Made by a program: the position numbers and the translations under genes. From DASTPP01 sp035762175 (GTDB lineage Bacteria > Myxococcota_A > Polyangia > Polyangiales > Polyangiaceae), in assembly GCA_035762175.1 (NCBI GenBank), contig DASTPP010000031.1, positions 22,581 to 86,580 of the forward strand: a stretch of 64,000 nt of DNA, read 5' to 3'. Of the stretch, positions 15,960 through 24,397 are shown in pieces. Below the pieces are notes generated by a model. It was not told the origin of the DNA. It ran no database searches and was given only the letters and a program-made list of their open reading frames with translations. The first letter of the stretch is position 1. Each line of letters opens with the position of its first letter.

Positions 15960-17396
15960 TCAGTGGGCGAGTAGCCAGTCGGCGATGGGCCGGAAGACGA
16001 GCTCGGTGGCGCCGGCGGCGGTAAAGAGATCTTGGTGCCCCCAGTCGAGTAGCTCTTCGCCCGCGGGCAGCTCACCCACGAAGAGCGAGCTCTTGTCGGC
16101 GCTGCCGAGCAGGCCCAAGGTGTAGAGGGCGGTGTCGCCGAAGCCGCCCTTGGCGCCGACGTAGAAGGTGGGCACCGTGATCGCGCCGAGGTGGTCGTCG
16201 TAGGGCGTGTCGACCTCGTCGCACGAGATCGCCGACGTATCGACCTCCTCGCGAAAGCTTTCGACCGCCGCGACCGACTGCAAGACGTCGAAGTACTCGG
16301 CCTCGTCGGTATAAAGCGTCTCGAAGTCGGGGCCGAGCACCCTGCGCGCGCCGAAGTTGTGGAAGAAGGGCGTGAAGGGCCCGGGGTCGCCCGGCTCTCG
16401 CGTGAAGATGGCGACGGCGAAGTTCTCGTTGGTGAGCGCGGGGACGAAGGGCGAGGCCCCCCGCGGGTCGGTCGCGGCGAGCGCGCCGATGTCGGCGTAG
16501 ATCTGGAGCGCGTAGCCCGAGAGGCCGCCCTGCTCGAAGAGGGCGACCGAGTCTCGATAGAGCTGGCAGGCCGAGGCGCCGTTGACGGCGTCGGCCGGGT
16601 CGAACTTGTACGCGTAATCGACGGGCACGAGGCCCTTGATTTGCCGCAGCGCGGGCGGCACCTGCGCCTCGGCGTTGGCGTAGGCGTACGTCAGCGCGGC
16701 GCCGCGGCTGAAGCCGAGCAGGTGCACGGGCCCGGCGCCGCTGCCGGTGAGCGCCCGCAGGGCGCGCGCGACGCCGAGGCCGACGCCGAGGTCTTGGAGC
16801 TGCACGTCGAGCGTCCAGTCGCGCATGAAGGTGAAGTCGGTCGTGGCCGCCGGCGACTGCACCCAGCGCCGGTCGATGCCCCAGACGTCGATGCCCCGCT
16901 CGGCGAAGTAGATCGCGGCCGACTCGGCGCGCGGCGCGGGCGCCTTCGGGGGCCCGCCGACGAACATCGGGTTGAACGGCCAGACGTCGCCGTGCACCAG
17001 GAAGACGCCCGTCGCCGCCGCGGCCGGCCGGTAGGGGGCCGTCTCGCGCGCGACGCGGTGCAGGCCGATGCGGTCGAACTCGCCCGGGCCCACCTTGAGC
17101 TCGAACGAGTACTCGACGATGTCGTCGCGCAGGGGCGTGCGCCGCAGTTTCGAGACGACGCAGGCCTGGTTGGTGGGCAGGCAGGCCGAGGCGGCCGTCG
17201 CCATCAGGGCCGCGCGCGCCCGGGCCTCGTCGGCGCCGAGCGCGGCGCGCGCCCGGGCCTCGTCGGCGCCGAGCGCGGCGCGCGCCTCGCCCGGCGCGCC
17301 CTCGGCGGGGCCCGCCTCGGGCCGCGGTTGGGCCGCACAGCCGAGCGCGGCGGGGGTCAAGGCGAAGACGCAAAGGGCGATAGACGATAGACGCAT
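15960..17396 (-). CDS. Alpha/beta-hydrolase lipoprotein
   Basis: 478 residues. The signal ends in AALGC (Cys20), giving a lipoprotein. Residues 39-63 hold a tandem repeat, ALGADEARARA twice, probably an unstructured tether. The hydrolase fold follows: oxyanion HG at 135-136 in VFLVHGDVWPF, IDVWGIDRRW, the nucleophile elbow GFSRG with Ser230, and a late His in DWGHQDLF. An unusual point is the Arg after the nucleophile Ser. It is probably a periplasmic or surface esterase/lipase-like enzyme; the substrate is unknown. It is followed on the same strand, after 221 bp, by the small Cys-rich lipoprotein. Confidence 0.85.
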   Translation of the reverse strand: MRLSSIALCVFALTPAALGCAAQPRPEAGPAEGAPGEARAALGADEARARAALGADEARARAALMATAASACLPTNQACVVSKLRRTPLRDDIVEYSFELKVGPGEFDRIGLHRVARETAPYRPAAAATGVFLVHGDVWPFNPMFVGGPPKAPAPRAESAAIYFAERGIDVWGIDRRWVQSPAATTDFTFMRDWTLDVQLQDLGVGLGVARALRALTGSGAGPVHLLGFSRGAALTYAYANAEAQVPPALRQIKGLVPVDYAYKFDPADAVNGASACQLYRDSVALFEQGGLSGYALQIYADIGALAATDPRGASPFVPALTNENFAVAIFTREPGDPGPFTPFFHNFGARRVLGPDFETLYTDEAEYFDVLQSVAAVESFREEVDTSAISCDEVDTPYDDHLGAITVPTFYVGAKGGFGDTALYTLGLLGSADKSSLFVGELPAGEELLDWGHQDLFTAAGATELVFRPIADWLLAH

Positions 17397-17864
17397 GAGT
17401 CGCTCTCTTTCTGCTGGAGTGGGGCCGCGAGACCCCGCCGGGGGGCGGGGCGCCCGGGACGCCTGTGGCGCGTCTCGTCGGGCCCGAAGCGCGCGGCGGG
17501 CCGCGCGCTACGCCTCACGCACCATGCGTGCAGGGCGGCCGACGAGAGATGGCATCACGCCCCCTCGTTTCGAAACCCAACACGGTAATGCAATCGACGC
17601 GCCGCGCGCGGGCGCCGGCCGCGCCCTGTCGCGAAAGACGCAACGAGAGGTCGCGGGGCGCGGGCGCGCCTCGGTGGCGACGGCCCGCCCGGCGCCCGGC
17701 GCCGCACCGACGTGCGCACGCCCGAGCGCCTCGCTCGGTCGCGAAGGTCGGCGAAAGACGAGCCACCATCGCACCCTCATGCCCGGCATCGGCGCGCGCG
17801 ATCACGACACGGCCCGGGGCGTCGTCTCGGGCGTGCGCGCGGGGTCGGCGGCGCGTGAGCGGCG
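17397..17864. other. Intergenic region upstream of the hydrolase gene, no gene seen
   Basis: About 470 bp. Frames here are Arg/Ala/Pro-rich without family features. It should hold the promoter of the minus-strand hydrolase gene; a weak dyad around 17520-17531 (CACCATGCGTG) is not convincing. The right end runs into a 35-bp tandem duplication. Confidence 0.45.
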
Positions 17865-17936
17865 GCGGGGGCTCAGGGCTCCCAGCGCCGGCCGGTTTCG
17901 CGGGGGCTCAGGGCTCCCAGCGCCGGCCGGTTTCGC
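17865..17936. repeat. 35-bp tandem duplication over the metallophosphoesterase stop codon
   Basis: Two identical copies with a 35-bp period, each containing GGGGGCTCAGGGCTCCCAGC. The copy at 17900 carries the actual stop (TCA at 17908-17910, minus strand) and the last residues GRRWEP; the copy at 17865 repeats the same C-terminal codons beyond the stop. Confidence 0.85.
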
Positions 17937-18495
17937 AGTCGACGTGGTGCATGCGCGCGGCGTTGTTCGCGAGCTCGAAGACGCCGAACACGACGGGCAG
18001 GCCGGGGCGGCGCGGGCCGATCGAGCCGGGGTTGAACATCGGGACGCCCCGGTCGCGGCCGATGAAGGGCACGTGCGAGTGGCCGCAGATGACCAGGTCG
18101 GCGGCGTTCTCTTTGACCAGCCGCAGCGTCTCGGCCCGGAGCTTGGGCCCGTAGACGGCGATGTGCAGGAGCAGGATGCGCAGCAGGCGCTCGTCGCCGT
18201 CGGCGAGGTCGATCGCGAGCACGTCCGGCAGGTTCGGCGCCCGCGTGTCGATGTTGCCGCGCACGGCGTAGGTCGGCGCGATCGCGCCGAGCGCGTCGAG
18301 CACCGCGAGATCGCCGACGTCGCCGCCGTGGACGATGGCGTCGGGCCCGAGCTCGGCGATCAGGCGCAGCGCTTCGGGGTGGGGGGCGCCGTGGGTGTCG
18401 GCCACGACCGCGAGGCGTACGCCGCGATCGGGCCGAAGCGCCACCCGGGCCCGGGCCGGCGCGGGCGCGGGCGCGCCGCCGCGAGCTTTTTTCAT
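17908..18495 (-). CDS. YfcE/MJ0936-type metallophosphoesterase
   Basis: 195 residues from the ATG at 18495 (MKKARGG); a GTG at 18513 is a possible longer start. The five calcineurin-like metal motifs are present in order: VVADTHG, VHGGDVGD, VRGNID, VICGHSHVP and FNPGSIGPRR. Small proteins of this type are Mn-dependent phosphodiesterases. Length and motif spacing are normal. The leader before the first motif is Ala/Pro-rich. The 3' end is tandemly duplicated. No operon partner is evident. Confidence 0.9.
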   Translation of the reverse strand: MKKARGGAPAPAPARARVALRPDRGVRLAVVADTHGAPHPEALRLIAELGPDAIVHGGDVGDLAVLDALGAIAPTYAVRGNIDTRAPNLPDVLAIDLADGDERLLRILLLHIAVYGPKLRAETLRLVKENAADLVICGHSHVPFIGRDRGVPMFNPGSIGPRRPGLPVVFGVFELANNAARMHHVDCETGRRWEP

Positions 18496-18577
18496 GGGGG
18501 GCGAGGCTAGCACGCGGGCCCCGAAGGGGTCGAAATCGCGGCGCGACGTGGCGGCCGCGGCGGGGGGTGCCGGGGGG

Positions 18578-18741
18578 TGCTCGCGGTCGGCGCGGCTTCG
18601 GGCCGGGCGTCGGTGGGGTGCTCGCGGTCGGCGCGGCTTCGGGCCGGGCGTCGGTGGGGCGCTCGCGGTGGGCGCGGCCTCGGGCCTGGCGCCGGTGGGG
18701 CGCTCGCGGTGGGCGCGGCCCGGGCCGGGCGCAGGGGGGAG
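18578..18741. repeat. 41-bp tandem repeat, about four copies
   Basis: The unit starts GCTCGCGGT(C/G)GGCGCGGC and recurs at 18578, 18619, 18660 and 18701, a constant 41-bp period. The first two copies are almost identical and the later two diverge. A 41-bp period is not a multiple of three, so this is not a coding repeat. It lies between the divergent metallophosphoesterase and P450 genes. Confidence 0.8.
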
Positions 18742-18850
18742 CGTCGCCGGGCGCCGGCGGGAGTGTCGCCGGGCGCCGGTCGCGCGGGTGGCGCTCGTGT
18801 GATTGGGCGGGGCGCGGGACGTCCCTTTGCAGCGCGTCGCGGGCGGGGTA

Positions 18851-18884
18851 GCGTTCGGCCGCTCGAGGGCGACCGGCCGAACGC
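18851..18884. promoter_or_regulatory. Perfect 11-bp inverted repeat upstream of the P450 gene
   Basis: Arms GCGTTCGGCCG (18851-18861) and CGGCCGAACGC (18874-18884) are exact reverse complements around a 12-base loop, ending 33 bases before the P450 ATG. The position fits a repressor operator (TetR-like sites are this size) or an RNA hairpin in the leader. No regulator gene is adjacent. Confidence 0.5.
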
Positions 18885-18917
18885 GACCCCCCTGACCCCC
18901 TCGCAGCGCCCGGCGCC

Positions 18918-20165
18918 ATGAGTCGAAGCGAAACGTCGCCCGAGAAGCCCGCGCTCGTGTTCGACCCGGACGCCCCCGCGTTCAACGTCGACCCGTACCC
19001 CACGTTCGCGCGGCTGCGCGAGGAGGCGCCCGTCTACTACTGGGCCCCGGCCGGCAGCTACCTCGTCAGCCGCTACGACGACGTGGCGCGGCTGCTGCGC
19101 GACCCGGCGTTCAGCGCCAACCCCGTCGACGCGGGGTTGCCCGCGGGCCGCGAAGACTTCCTGGCGCCCGAGCTGCGGCCGCTGGTCGCCGAGGGCCTGT
19201 TCCGCAAGTCCGCCGTCGACCACGCCCGCATCCGTCGCGTGGTCGGGCCCGCGTTCAGCCCGCGCGCGGTCGAGCGGCTCCGCCCCCAGGTGCAGCAGCT
19301 CGTCGACGAGGGGCTCGCGGGGTGGGCCGGCGCGTCCGAGGTCGAGTTCACGGACTTCAGCAACGTCGTGCCCTACCGCGTCATGTCGACCATGTTGGCC
19401 ATCCCCCCCCGGCACGAGCGGCTCTTTTACGGCTTCGCGCAGGCGTTCGTGCGCTCGATCGACCCGCGGCAGACGCCGGAGCAGCTCCGGGCGCTCTTCG
19501 AGCCCGTCCCGGCCGGCGCGGCCATGCTGCGCGGGGTCATCGACGAGCGGCAGCGCGCGCCGGGCGACGACCTCTTGAGCGCGCTCATCGTCGCCCGCGA
19601 CGCGGGCGACGCGCTCAGCCAGGACGAGCTCGTCGCGCTCGTGATCACGCTCATCTCGGCCGGCACCGAGACGACGACGCACTTTCTCAACTTCGCCCTG
19701 CTCACCTTCTTGCGCGAGCCCGGGTGTCTCGAGCTGCTCCGCCGCGAGCCGGCGCTCTTGCGCGGGGCGCTCGAGGAGGCCTTGCGCTGGGACAACTTCG
19801 CCAAGCTGGGCACCCCCCGCTACGCCACCGCCGACGTCGAGCTCGGCGGCCACCACTTCCGGCGCGGCGACCGGCTGCTCGCGCTCCTGCCGAGCGCGCT
19901 GCGCGACCCGCGCGCCTTCGCCGACCCCGACGCCTTCGACCCGCGGCGCCAACCGAGAGAGAGCGTGCAGTTCGGCGCCGGGCCGCGCTACTGCCTGGGG
20001 GCGTGGCTGGCCCGGCTCGAGGGCGAGGTGATCTTCGCCACGCTGCTCGCGCGCTTCGCCCACCTGCGGCTCGCGGGCGAGCCCGCGTTCAGCGATCACC
20101 CGTTCATGCGCGAGTTCCGGTCGCTGCGGGTGTCGCTCGCGCCGCCGGGCGGGGCGGGCGCCTGA
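18918..20165 (+). CDS. Cytochrome P450
   Basis: 415 residues, normal for a soluble bacterial P450. The I-helix oxygen-binding motif is AGTETTTHF, the K-helix ExxR is in LEEALRWD, and the heme loop is FGAGPRYCLG with Cys359 as the axial ligand. It opens with FDPDAPAFNVDPYPTFARLREEAPV, like CYP107/CYP109-type enzymes. It converges with the FAD-cyclase fusion gene, leaving 13 bp between the stops, and is preceded by a perfect 11-bp dyad. A role as the oxidising tailoring enzyme of the 18918-25426 cluster is likely; redox partners are not encoded nearby. Confidence 0.96.
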   Translation: MSRSETSPEKPALVFDPDAPAFNVDPYPTFARLREEAPVYYWAPAGSYLVSRYDDVARLLRDPAFSANPVDAGLPAGREDFLAPELRPLVAEGLFRKSAVDHARIRRVVGPAFSPRAVERLRPQVQQLVDEGLAGWAGASEVEFTDFSNVVPYRVMSTMLAIPPRHERLFYGFAQAFVRSIDPRQTPEQLRALFEPVPAGAAMLRGVIDERQRAPGDDLLSALIVARDAGDALSQDELVALVITLISAGTETTTHFLNFALLTFLREPGCLELLRREPALLRGALEEALRWDNFAKLGTPRYATADVELGGHHFRRGDRLLALLPSALRDPRAFADPDAFDPRRQPRESVQFGAGPRYCLGAWLARLEGEVIFATLLARFAHLRLAGEPAFSDHPFMREFRSLRVSLAPPGGAGA

Positions 20166-20178
20166 GGCGGGGGGCGGG

Positions 20179-22323
20179 TCAGGCGGCGAGCGCGAGCCTG
20201 GCCCAGGCGGTCGTGATCTTGCCCTTGTCGCGGCAGTGGAAGAGCGTCTTGCGCCCGGGCTCGGTCTCGAACCAGTAGTAGATGAGCGGCTCGCCGGCCC
20301 AGCCGGCGGGCGTCTCGCGCGCGCGCAGCCAGGCCTTCGCCCGGCGCACGGGCTCGTCTTCGCCCCGGCCGAGCGCGCCGAGGGCCCGCACGGCGGCCGC
20401 GGTCTGGAGCACCGAGCCCGCCCAGCTCCCGTCGGGGCCTTGTGCCTCGGCGACGAAGGTGGCCGCGCGGCGCACGCTCGCGTCGTAGGGGCCGCCGAGG
20501 GCGGCGAGCAGCCGCAGGGCCTGGAAGGTGGTCGCCATCTCGGCGCAGAACCAGAGGCCGCGCCAGCCCCCCTCGGACCGCTGCGCGGCGGCGACGTAGC
20601 GGGCGCAGGCCTCGATGACGGGCCGGTAGCGGACGGGGTCGAAGCGGAGCAGGAGGTAGGCGGCCTGCGCGGTCGCGTCGAGCGAGGGGGCGAGCCAGTA
20701 GGCGGCGCGGCCCTGGGCGCAGGCCTTGACCTCGTCGCGGCGCTCGGAGATCGCCTGGAAGGCGCCGAGCGGCTCGGAGTAGAAGAGCTCGACCAGCCGC
20801 TCGAAGCTCGGCTCGAGCAGGTCGCGGCCGGCGCCGGCCTCGAGCAGGCCCTCGAGCGCGAGCACGCTATCGTCGGAGGTGACGCCGAAGCCGACCTGGT
20901 ACTCCCAGAGCGAGTCGCGGGCGCTGGCGAGCAGGTAGCGGGCGAGGGCGGGGTCGGGGTCGGCCTGGAGCAGCAGCCCGTAGAACGAGACGTTGCCCTC
21001 GCTCGTCAGGCCGACGAAGCGGGGCCGGTCGTCGTCGAGCTCGTAGACCGAGGCCTCGACGAGGTGCTCGGAGCGGAAGGCCTCGACCTCGGGGGCGGCG
21101 TCGAGGTAGGCGCGCGCGGCCTCGGCGGCCTCGGCGCCCGAGCGCAGGGCCGCGGTCGTGCCGAAGGGCAGGATCGCGTGGGGCTCGACGTGGACGTAGT
21201 CGCCGGCGAGAAAGACGCGCTCGGAGGCGCGCGCCTGCCATCTGTCCCACCCGGCGTAGCTCGCGGGCGAGATGACGGGGCCGACGGTGGGCCAGCGCAG
21301 GGCCTCGGCGAAGGCGAGGGCCGAGTCGGGCAGGGCGCCGATGCCGAGGCGGCGCAGGTCGGCGAGCGCCTGGCGCACGGGCTCGCCCGGCGGGCAGCGG
21401 CTCAGCCGCTCGGACGCCTCGCCGACGTAGTAGGCGAAGAGCAGGTCGGGCTCGCCGCCGCGCCCGGCGTGCTTGATGACGGCGTTGAGCGCGAGGTCGG
21501 GCGTGACGACGTAGGCGAAGTCGGCGATGTCGGCGCCGCGGAAGGCGAGCGCGACGACGGTGCCCTCGCCGTAGCGCAGCGACTCGAGGAAGGTGCGGCA
21601 GCGGTCGTTGGTCGGCGTAGCGAGCAGGCGCCGGGCGGCGGGCCCGGGGGCGGCGCACACGGCGGCGCGGGCGGCGAGGGCGCCGCGGCCTTCGGGGCCC
21701 CGGAAGGCGACCTCGACCCGGCCCGAGACCTCGGCGATCGAGAGCACGTCGACGCCGAGCCGCAGCACGTGGCCGAGGCGCCGCTCGAACTCGTCGACGA
21801 GGGCGCCGTTGCCGGTCTCGTAGTGGCGGGTGTCGAACACGGCGAGCGCGTCGCGCTGGCGCTCGGGCAGGTAGTCGCGCAACTCTCCCGGGTGGATGAG
21901 CCGGAAGAAGCTGTTGAGGGGGCGGTAGACGGCGGGCGGCAGGTCGGCGGCGTCGATCAGGCCCTCGCCGAAGTCGTCGAACGCGTCGCGCTCGGCCGCG
22001 GTCAGGTCGGTCGCGCGCACGCACTCGGCGACCGTCGTGCCGAAGCGCAGGGCCCCGCCGGCGAAGAGCCCGACGCGGCGGCTCTCGCGGCGCAGGGGAG
22101 GCGGCCGGAGCGGGAAGGGGGCCGCGCGCGGGTCGAAGGCGAAGAGGGCGCCGAGGTCGTAGGCGAACTCGCCCTCGTAGCGGGTGAGCACGCGGCCGCC
22201 GGGGCGGGGCTCTCGCTCGAGCACGACGATCTTGCGGTCGCGCAGCGCGTAGGCGGCCGCGAGGCCCGCGAGGCCCGCGCCGATGATGACGACGTCGTAG
22301 GAAGGGTCGGCGGAGGCGGTCAT
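20179..22323 (-). CDS. FAD-dependent oxidoreductase fused to a terpene-cyclase-like alpha/alpha-barrel domain
   Basis: 714 residues in two parts. Residues 8-400 are an amine-oxidase/phytoene-desaturase-type flavoprotein: GAGLAGLAAAY (15-25), acidic VVLERE ending the second strand, PGGRV, and the C-terminal FAD motif RVFLAGDYVHVEP near 374. Residues 430-714 resemble the squalene-hopene cyclase/prenyltransferase alpha/alpha barrel, with two QW-like motifs (AAQRSEGGW and AQGPDGSW). A TSDDSVLAL near 480 resembles a class II cyclase DxDD motif with the first Asp replaced. Its ATG overlaps the MFS stop (ATGA). I recall no characterised enzyme with this order. A flavin-dependent oxidation coupled to cyclisation or substrate holding is the inferred role. 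Confidence 0.85.
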   Translation of the reverse strand: MTASADPSYDVVIIGAGLAGLAAAYALRDRKIVVLEREPRPGGRVLTRYEGEFAYDLGALFAFDPRAAPFPLRPPPLRRESRRVGLFAGGALRFGTTVAECVRATDLTAAERDAFDDFGEGLIDAADLPPAVYRPLNSFFRLIHPGELRDYLPERQRDALAVFDTRHYETGNGALVDEFERRLGHVLRLGVDVLSIAEVSGRVEVAFRGPEGRGALAARAAVCAAPGPAARRLLATPTNDRCRTFLESLRYGEGTVVALAFRGADIADFAYVVTPDLALNAVIKHAGRGGEPDLLFAYYVGEASERLSRCPPGEPVRQALADLRRLGIGALPDSALAFAEALRWPTVGPVISPASYAGWDRWQARASERVFLAGDYVHVEPHAILPFGTTAALRSGAEAAEAARAYLDAAPEVEAFRSEHLVEASVYELDDDRPRFVGLTSEGNVSFYGLLLQADPDPALARYLLASARDSLWEYQVGFGVTSDDSVLALEGLLEAGAGRDLLEPSFERLVELFYSEPLGAFQAISERRDEVKACAQGRAAYWLAPSLDATAQAAYLLLRFDPVRYRPVIEACARYVAAAQRSEGGWRGLWFCAEMATTFQALRLLAALGGPYDASVRRAATFVAEAQGPDGSWAGSVLQTAAAVRALGALGRGEDEPVRRAKAWLRARETPAGWAGEPLIYYWFETEPGRKTLFHCRDKGKITTAWARLALAA

Positions 22324-23600
22324 GGGGCACCTCGTTGGGGGCGGGGGGGTGGGGGCGGGGCGTGGGCCGTGGGCGCGTCGGGGCGCAGGTCGCCGCGCAG
22401 GGCCCGGCGGCCGAGCAGGAAGATGGCGCCCGAGAGCGCGATGGCGAAGGCGTTGAGGGCGAGGGCGCGGGGTAGCGACCACGCGTCGGCGAGCGCGCCG
22501 AGCAGCGCCGGCGCGGGCGCGTCGCCGAGGGCGTGCGTCACGGACGTGTGCAGAGCGACCGCCGCGGCGCGCGCGCCCGGGGGGGCGACGTCCACGAGGG
22601 CGGCGTTCATCGGCGCGGTGGTGGCGAAGAGGAGGAAGAGCGCGGCGAAGGTGGCGGCCCAGTAGAGCGGGGGCCGGGCGCAGGCGACGGCGGCGAGCGC
22701 GCAGGGGGCGGCGAGGGCGAGGCTCAGGCCGCAGAGGGCGAAGGGGGCGCCGCGGTCGCGCCGCCGCAGGCGGTCGCTCGCCCAGCCGCCGGCGAGCGTG
22801 GCGAGCAGGCCCGCCCCGATCATCATCGCGCCGAAGGCGAGGCCCGCGGTCGCGAGCGGCACGCCCCGCTCGCGGGCCAGGAAGGTGGGCATCCAGGCCC
22901 CGAGCCCGCCGGTGGCGAAGCTCATGGCCGTGGCGCCGGCGACGTTGACGAGGTAGCTCGGGCGCCGCCGCAGGCCGCGCGCGGCGCCGCGGGGGCCGGC
23001 GGCGGGGCCGCCCGCGCCGGGCGGGTCGTGGGCGCCGCGGGGCGGGTCGCGCAGGAGCAAGGCCAGGGCCCCGAGCAGCAGGCCGGGGGCGGCGGCGAGG
23101 CGGAAGGCGGCGCGCCAGCCGAGGGCGGAGCCGAGCGCCCCGCCTGCCGCGTAGCCGAGGCCGACGCCGAGCGGGGCGGCGGCGAAGAACACCGCGAGCG
23201 CGCGGCCGCGCCGGGTCGCCGGGAAGAGGTCGGCGATGAGGCCCGGGGCCACGGCGCCGTAGGCCGCCTCGCCGACGCCGACGAGCGCGCGCGCGGCGAA
23301 GAGCTCGCCGTACGTGTGGGCGGCGCCGCCCCAGGCCGTCGCGGCCGACCAGAGCAGCGCCCCGCCGCCGACCAGCCGCGGGCGCGAGGCCCGGTCGCCG
23401 AGCAGCCCCGCCAGCGGCGAGGCGGCCGAGAAGACGACGAGGAAGCTCGCCGAGAGCGCGCCCATGCGGGCGTCGCCCCCGCCGAACTCGCGCTGCACGA
23501 GCGGCAGCGCCCCGGCGAGCACGTAGCGGTCGGCGTAGTTCAGCAGGTTGACGAGCGCGAGCACCGCGAGCGCGCCGTACGCCGCCCGCCCCGCCCTCAC
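22320..23600 (-). CDS. MFS transporter (Spinster-like)
   Basis: 426 residues and about twelve hydrophobic helices. LLNYADRYVLAGALPLVQREF in the first segment, and the loop LLGDRASRPRLVGGGALLW, are typical of MFS proteins related to the Spinster lipid transporters; the second half repeats the pattern with LAGGWASDRLRRRDRG. The start is the GTG at 23600-23598, which overlaps the TGA of the HDO gene, and the stop overlaps the start of the FAD-cyclase fusion. It probably exports, or imports a precursor for, the cluster product (inference). Confidence 0.9.
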   Translation of the reverse strand: MRAGRAAYGALAVLALVNLLNYADRYVLAGALPLVQREFGGGDARMGALSASFLVVFSAASPLAGLLGDRASRPRLVGGGALLWSAATAWGGAAHTYGELFAARALVGVGEAAYGAVAPGLIADLFPATRRGRALAVFFAAAPLGVGLGYAAGGALGSALGWRAAFRLAAAPGLLLGALALLLRDPPRGAHDPPGAGGPAAGPRGAARGLRRRPSYLVNVAGATAMSFATGGLGAWMPTFLARERGVPLATAGLAFGAMMIGAGLLATLAGGWASDRLRRRDRGAPFALCGLSLALAAPCALAAVACARPPLYWAATFAALFLLFATTAPMNAALVDVAPPGARAAAVALHTSVTHALGDAPAPALLGALADAWSLPRALALNAFAIALSGAIFLLGRRALRGDLRPDAPTAHAPPPPPRPQRGAP

Positions 23601-24280
23601 GGCAGCTCCACGACGTAGCGCTGGTGCAGATCGCTCAGGAAGGTGGTGAGCACCCAGTCCATGCCCAGCGCGCCCCGCCAGACCGCCTCGCGGCGCTCGG
23701 GCAGGTCGGCGACGAGCTGGCTGATGAGCGCCGCGTCCCGGGCGTGCTCGACCTCGACGGTCTCGTGCGCGCCGAACCAGTCGAGCGAGGACGGCTCGAT
23801 GTGCGACTGGCGCGCCAGCTCGGCGCCGAACCAGGCGAAGAACTGGCTGCCGAAGACCTCGCCGGCCACCAGCGCGCCGAGCGCCTCGTAGGGGTCGTGC
23901 GAGCAGAGGTAGCGCTCGGCGCCGTGCAGGAGCCTGGCCGCCGGGGCCGTTGCCTCCTCGGGCGGCAGGACGGGGCGGAAGGGCGCGAGCAAGGTGATCG
24001 CCCGCTGATAAAGCAGGATGTGCATGCGCGACGGGTCGCCGTCGCCGAGCTCGCCGTTGAGCTGCCGGGCGAGCAAGCTCTGGATGCGGCGGTCGTCGAG
24101 GTGCGCGATGACCCCGGCGAGCCACGTCGGAAAGTTCGCCGCGAGGCCGTAGGCGTTCAGGAGGATGTCGAAGGCCTTCGTGAGCGGCTCGGGCGCGCCG
24201 GAGCGCCAGGACAGAAAGGGGTGCTGGTCGAGCGGGTGGGCTTCGCAATAGCTGACGACCTGTCGGATGGACGGGGGCAT
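23597..24280 (-). CDS. Heme-oxygenase-like diiron (HDO) family protein
   Basis: 227 residues, helical. Candidate iron ligands: E77 and D82 in NGELGDGDPSRMH with H87, E141 in GEVFGSQFFAWFG, H172-E173 and E176, H179 and D182 in AHETVEVEHARDA. This arrangement fits the TenA/heme-oxygenase-like diiron oxygenase superfamily and differs in detail from the family member at 4088-5044. GGAGA lies 8 bases before the ATG at 24280. It is coupled to the MFS gene (GTGA overlap) and follows UbiA by 117 bp. O2-dependent modification of a prenylated intermediate is a reasonable guess. Confidence 0.82.
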   Translation of the reverse strand: MPPSIRQVVSYCEAHPLDQHPFLSWRSGAPEPLTKAFDILLNAYGLAANFPTWLAGVIAHLDDRRIQSLLARQLNGELGDGDPSRMHILLYQRAITLLAPFRPVLPPEEATAPAARLLHGAERYLCSHDPYEALGALVAGEVFGSQFFAWFGAELARQSHIEPSSLDWFGAHETVEVEHARDAALISQLVADLPERREAVWRGALGMDWVLTTFLSDLHQRYVVELP

Positions 24281-24397
24281 GGCAGGGTTCTCCGTGGTCA
24301 GGGGTGGGCGACGCCCGGCGCGCGGACGCGCGGGCGCGCGGCGCGGGGGCGGGCCAGCGCGGCATGGGGCCGCGGCCGGCGGGGGGGCCGGGCCGGC

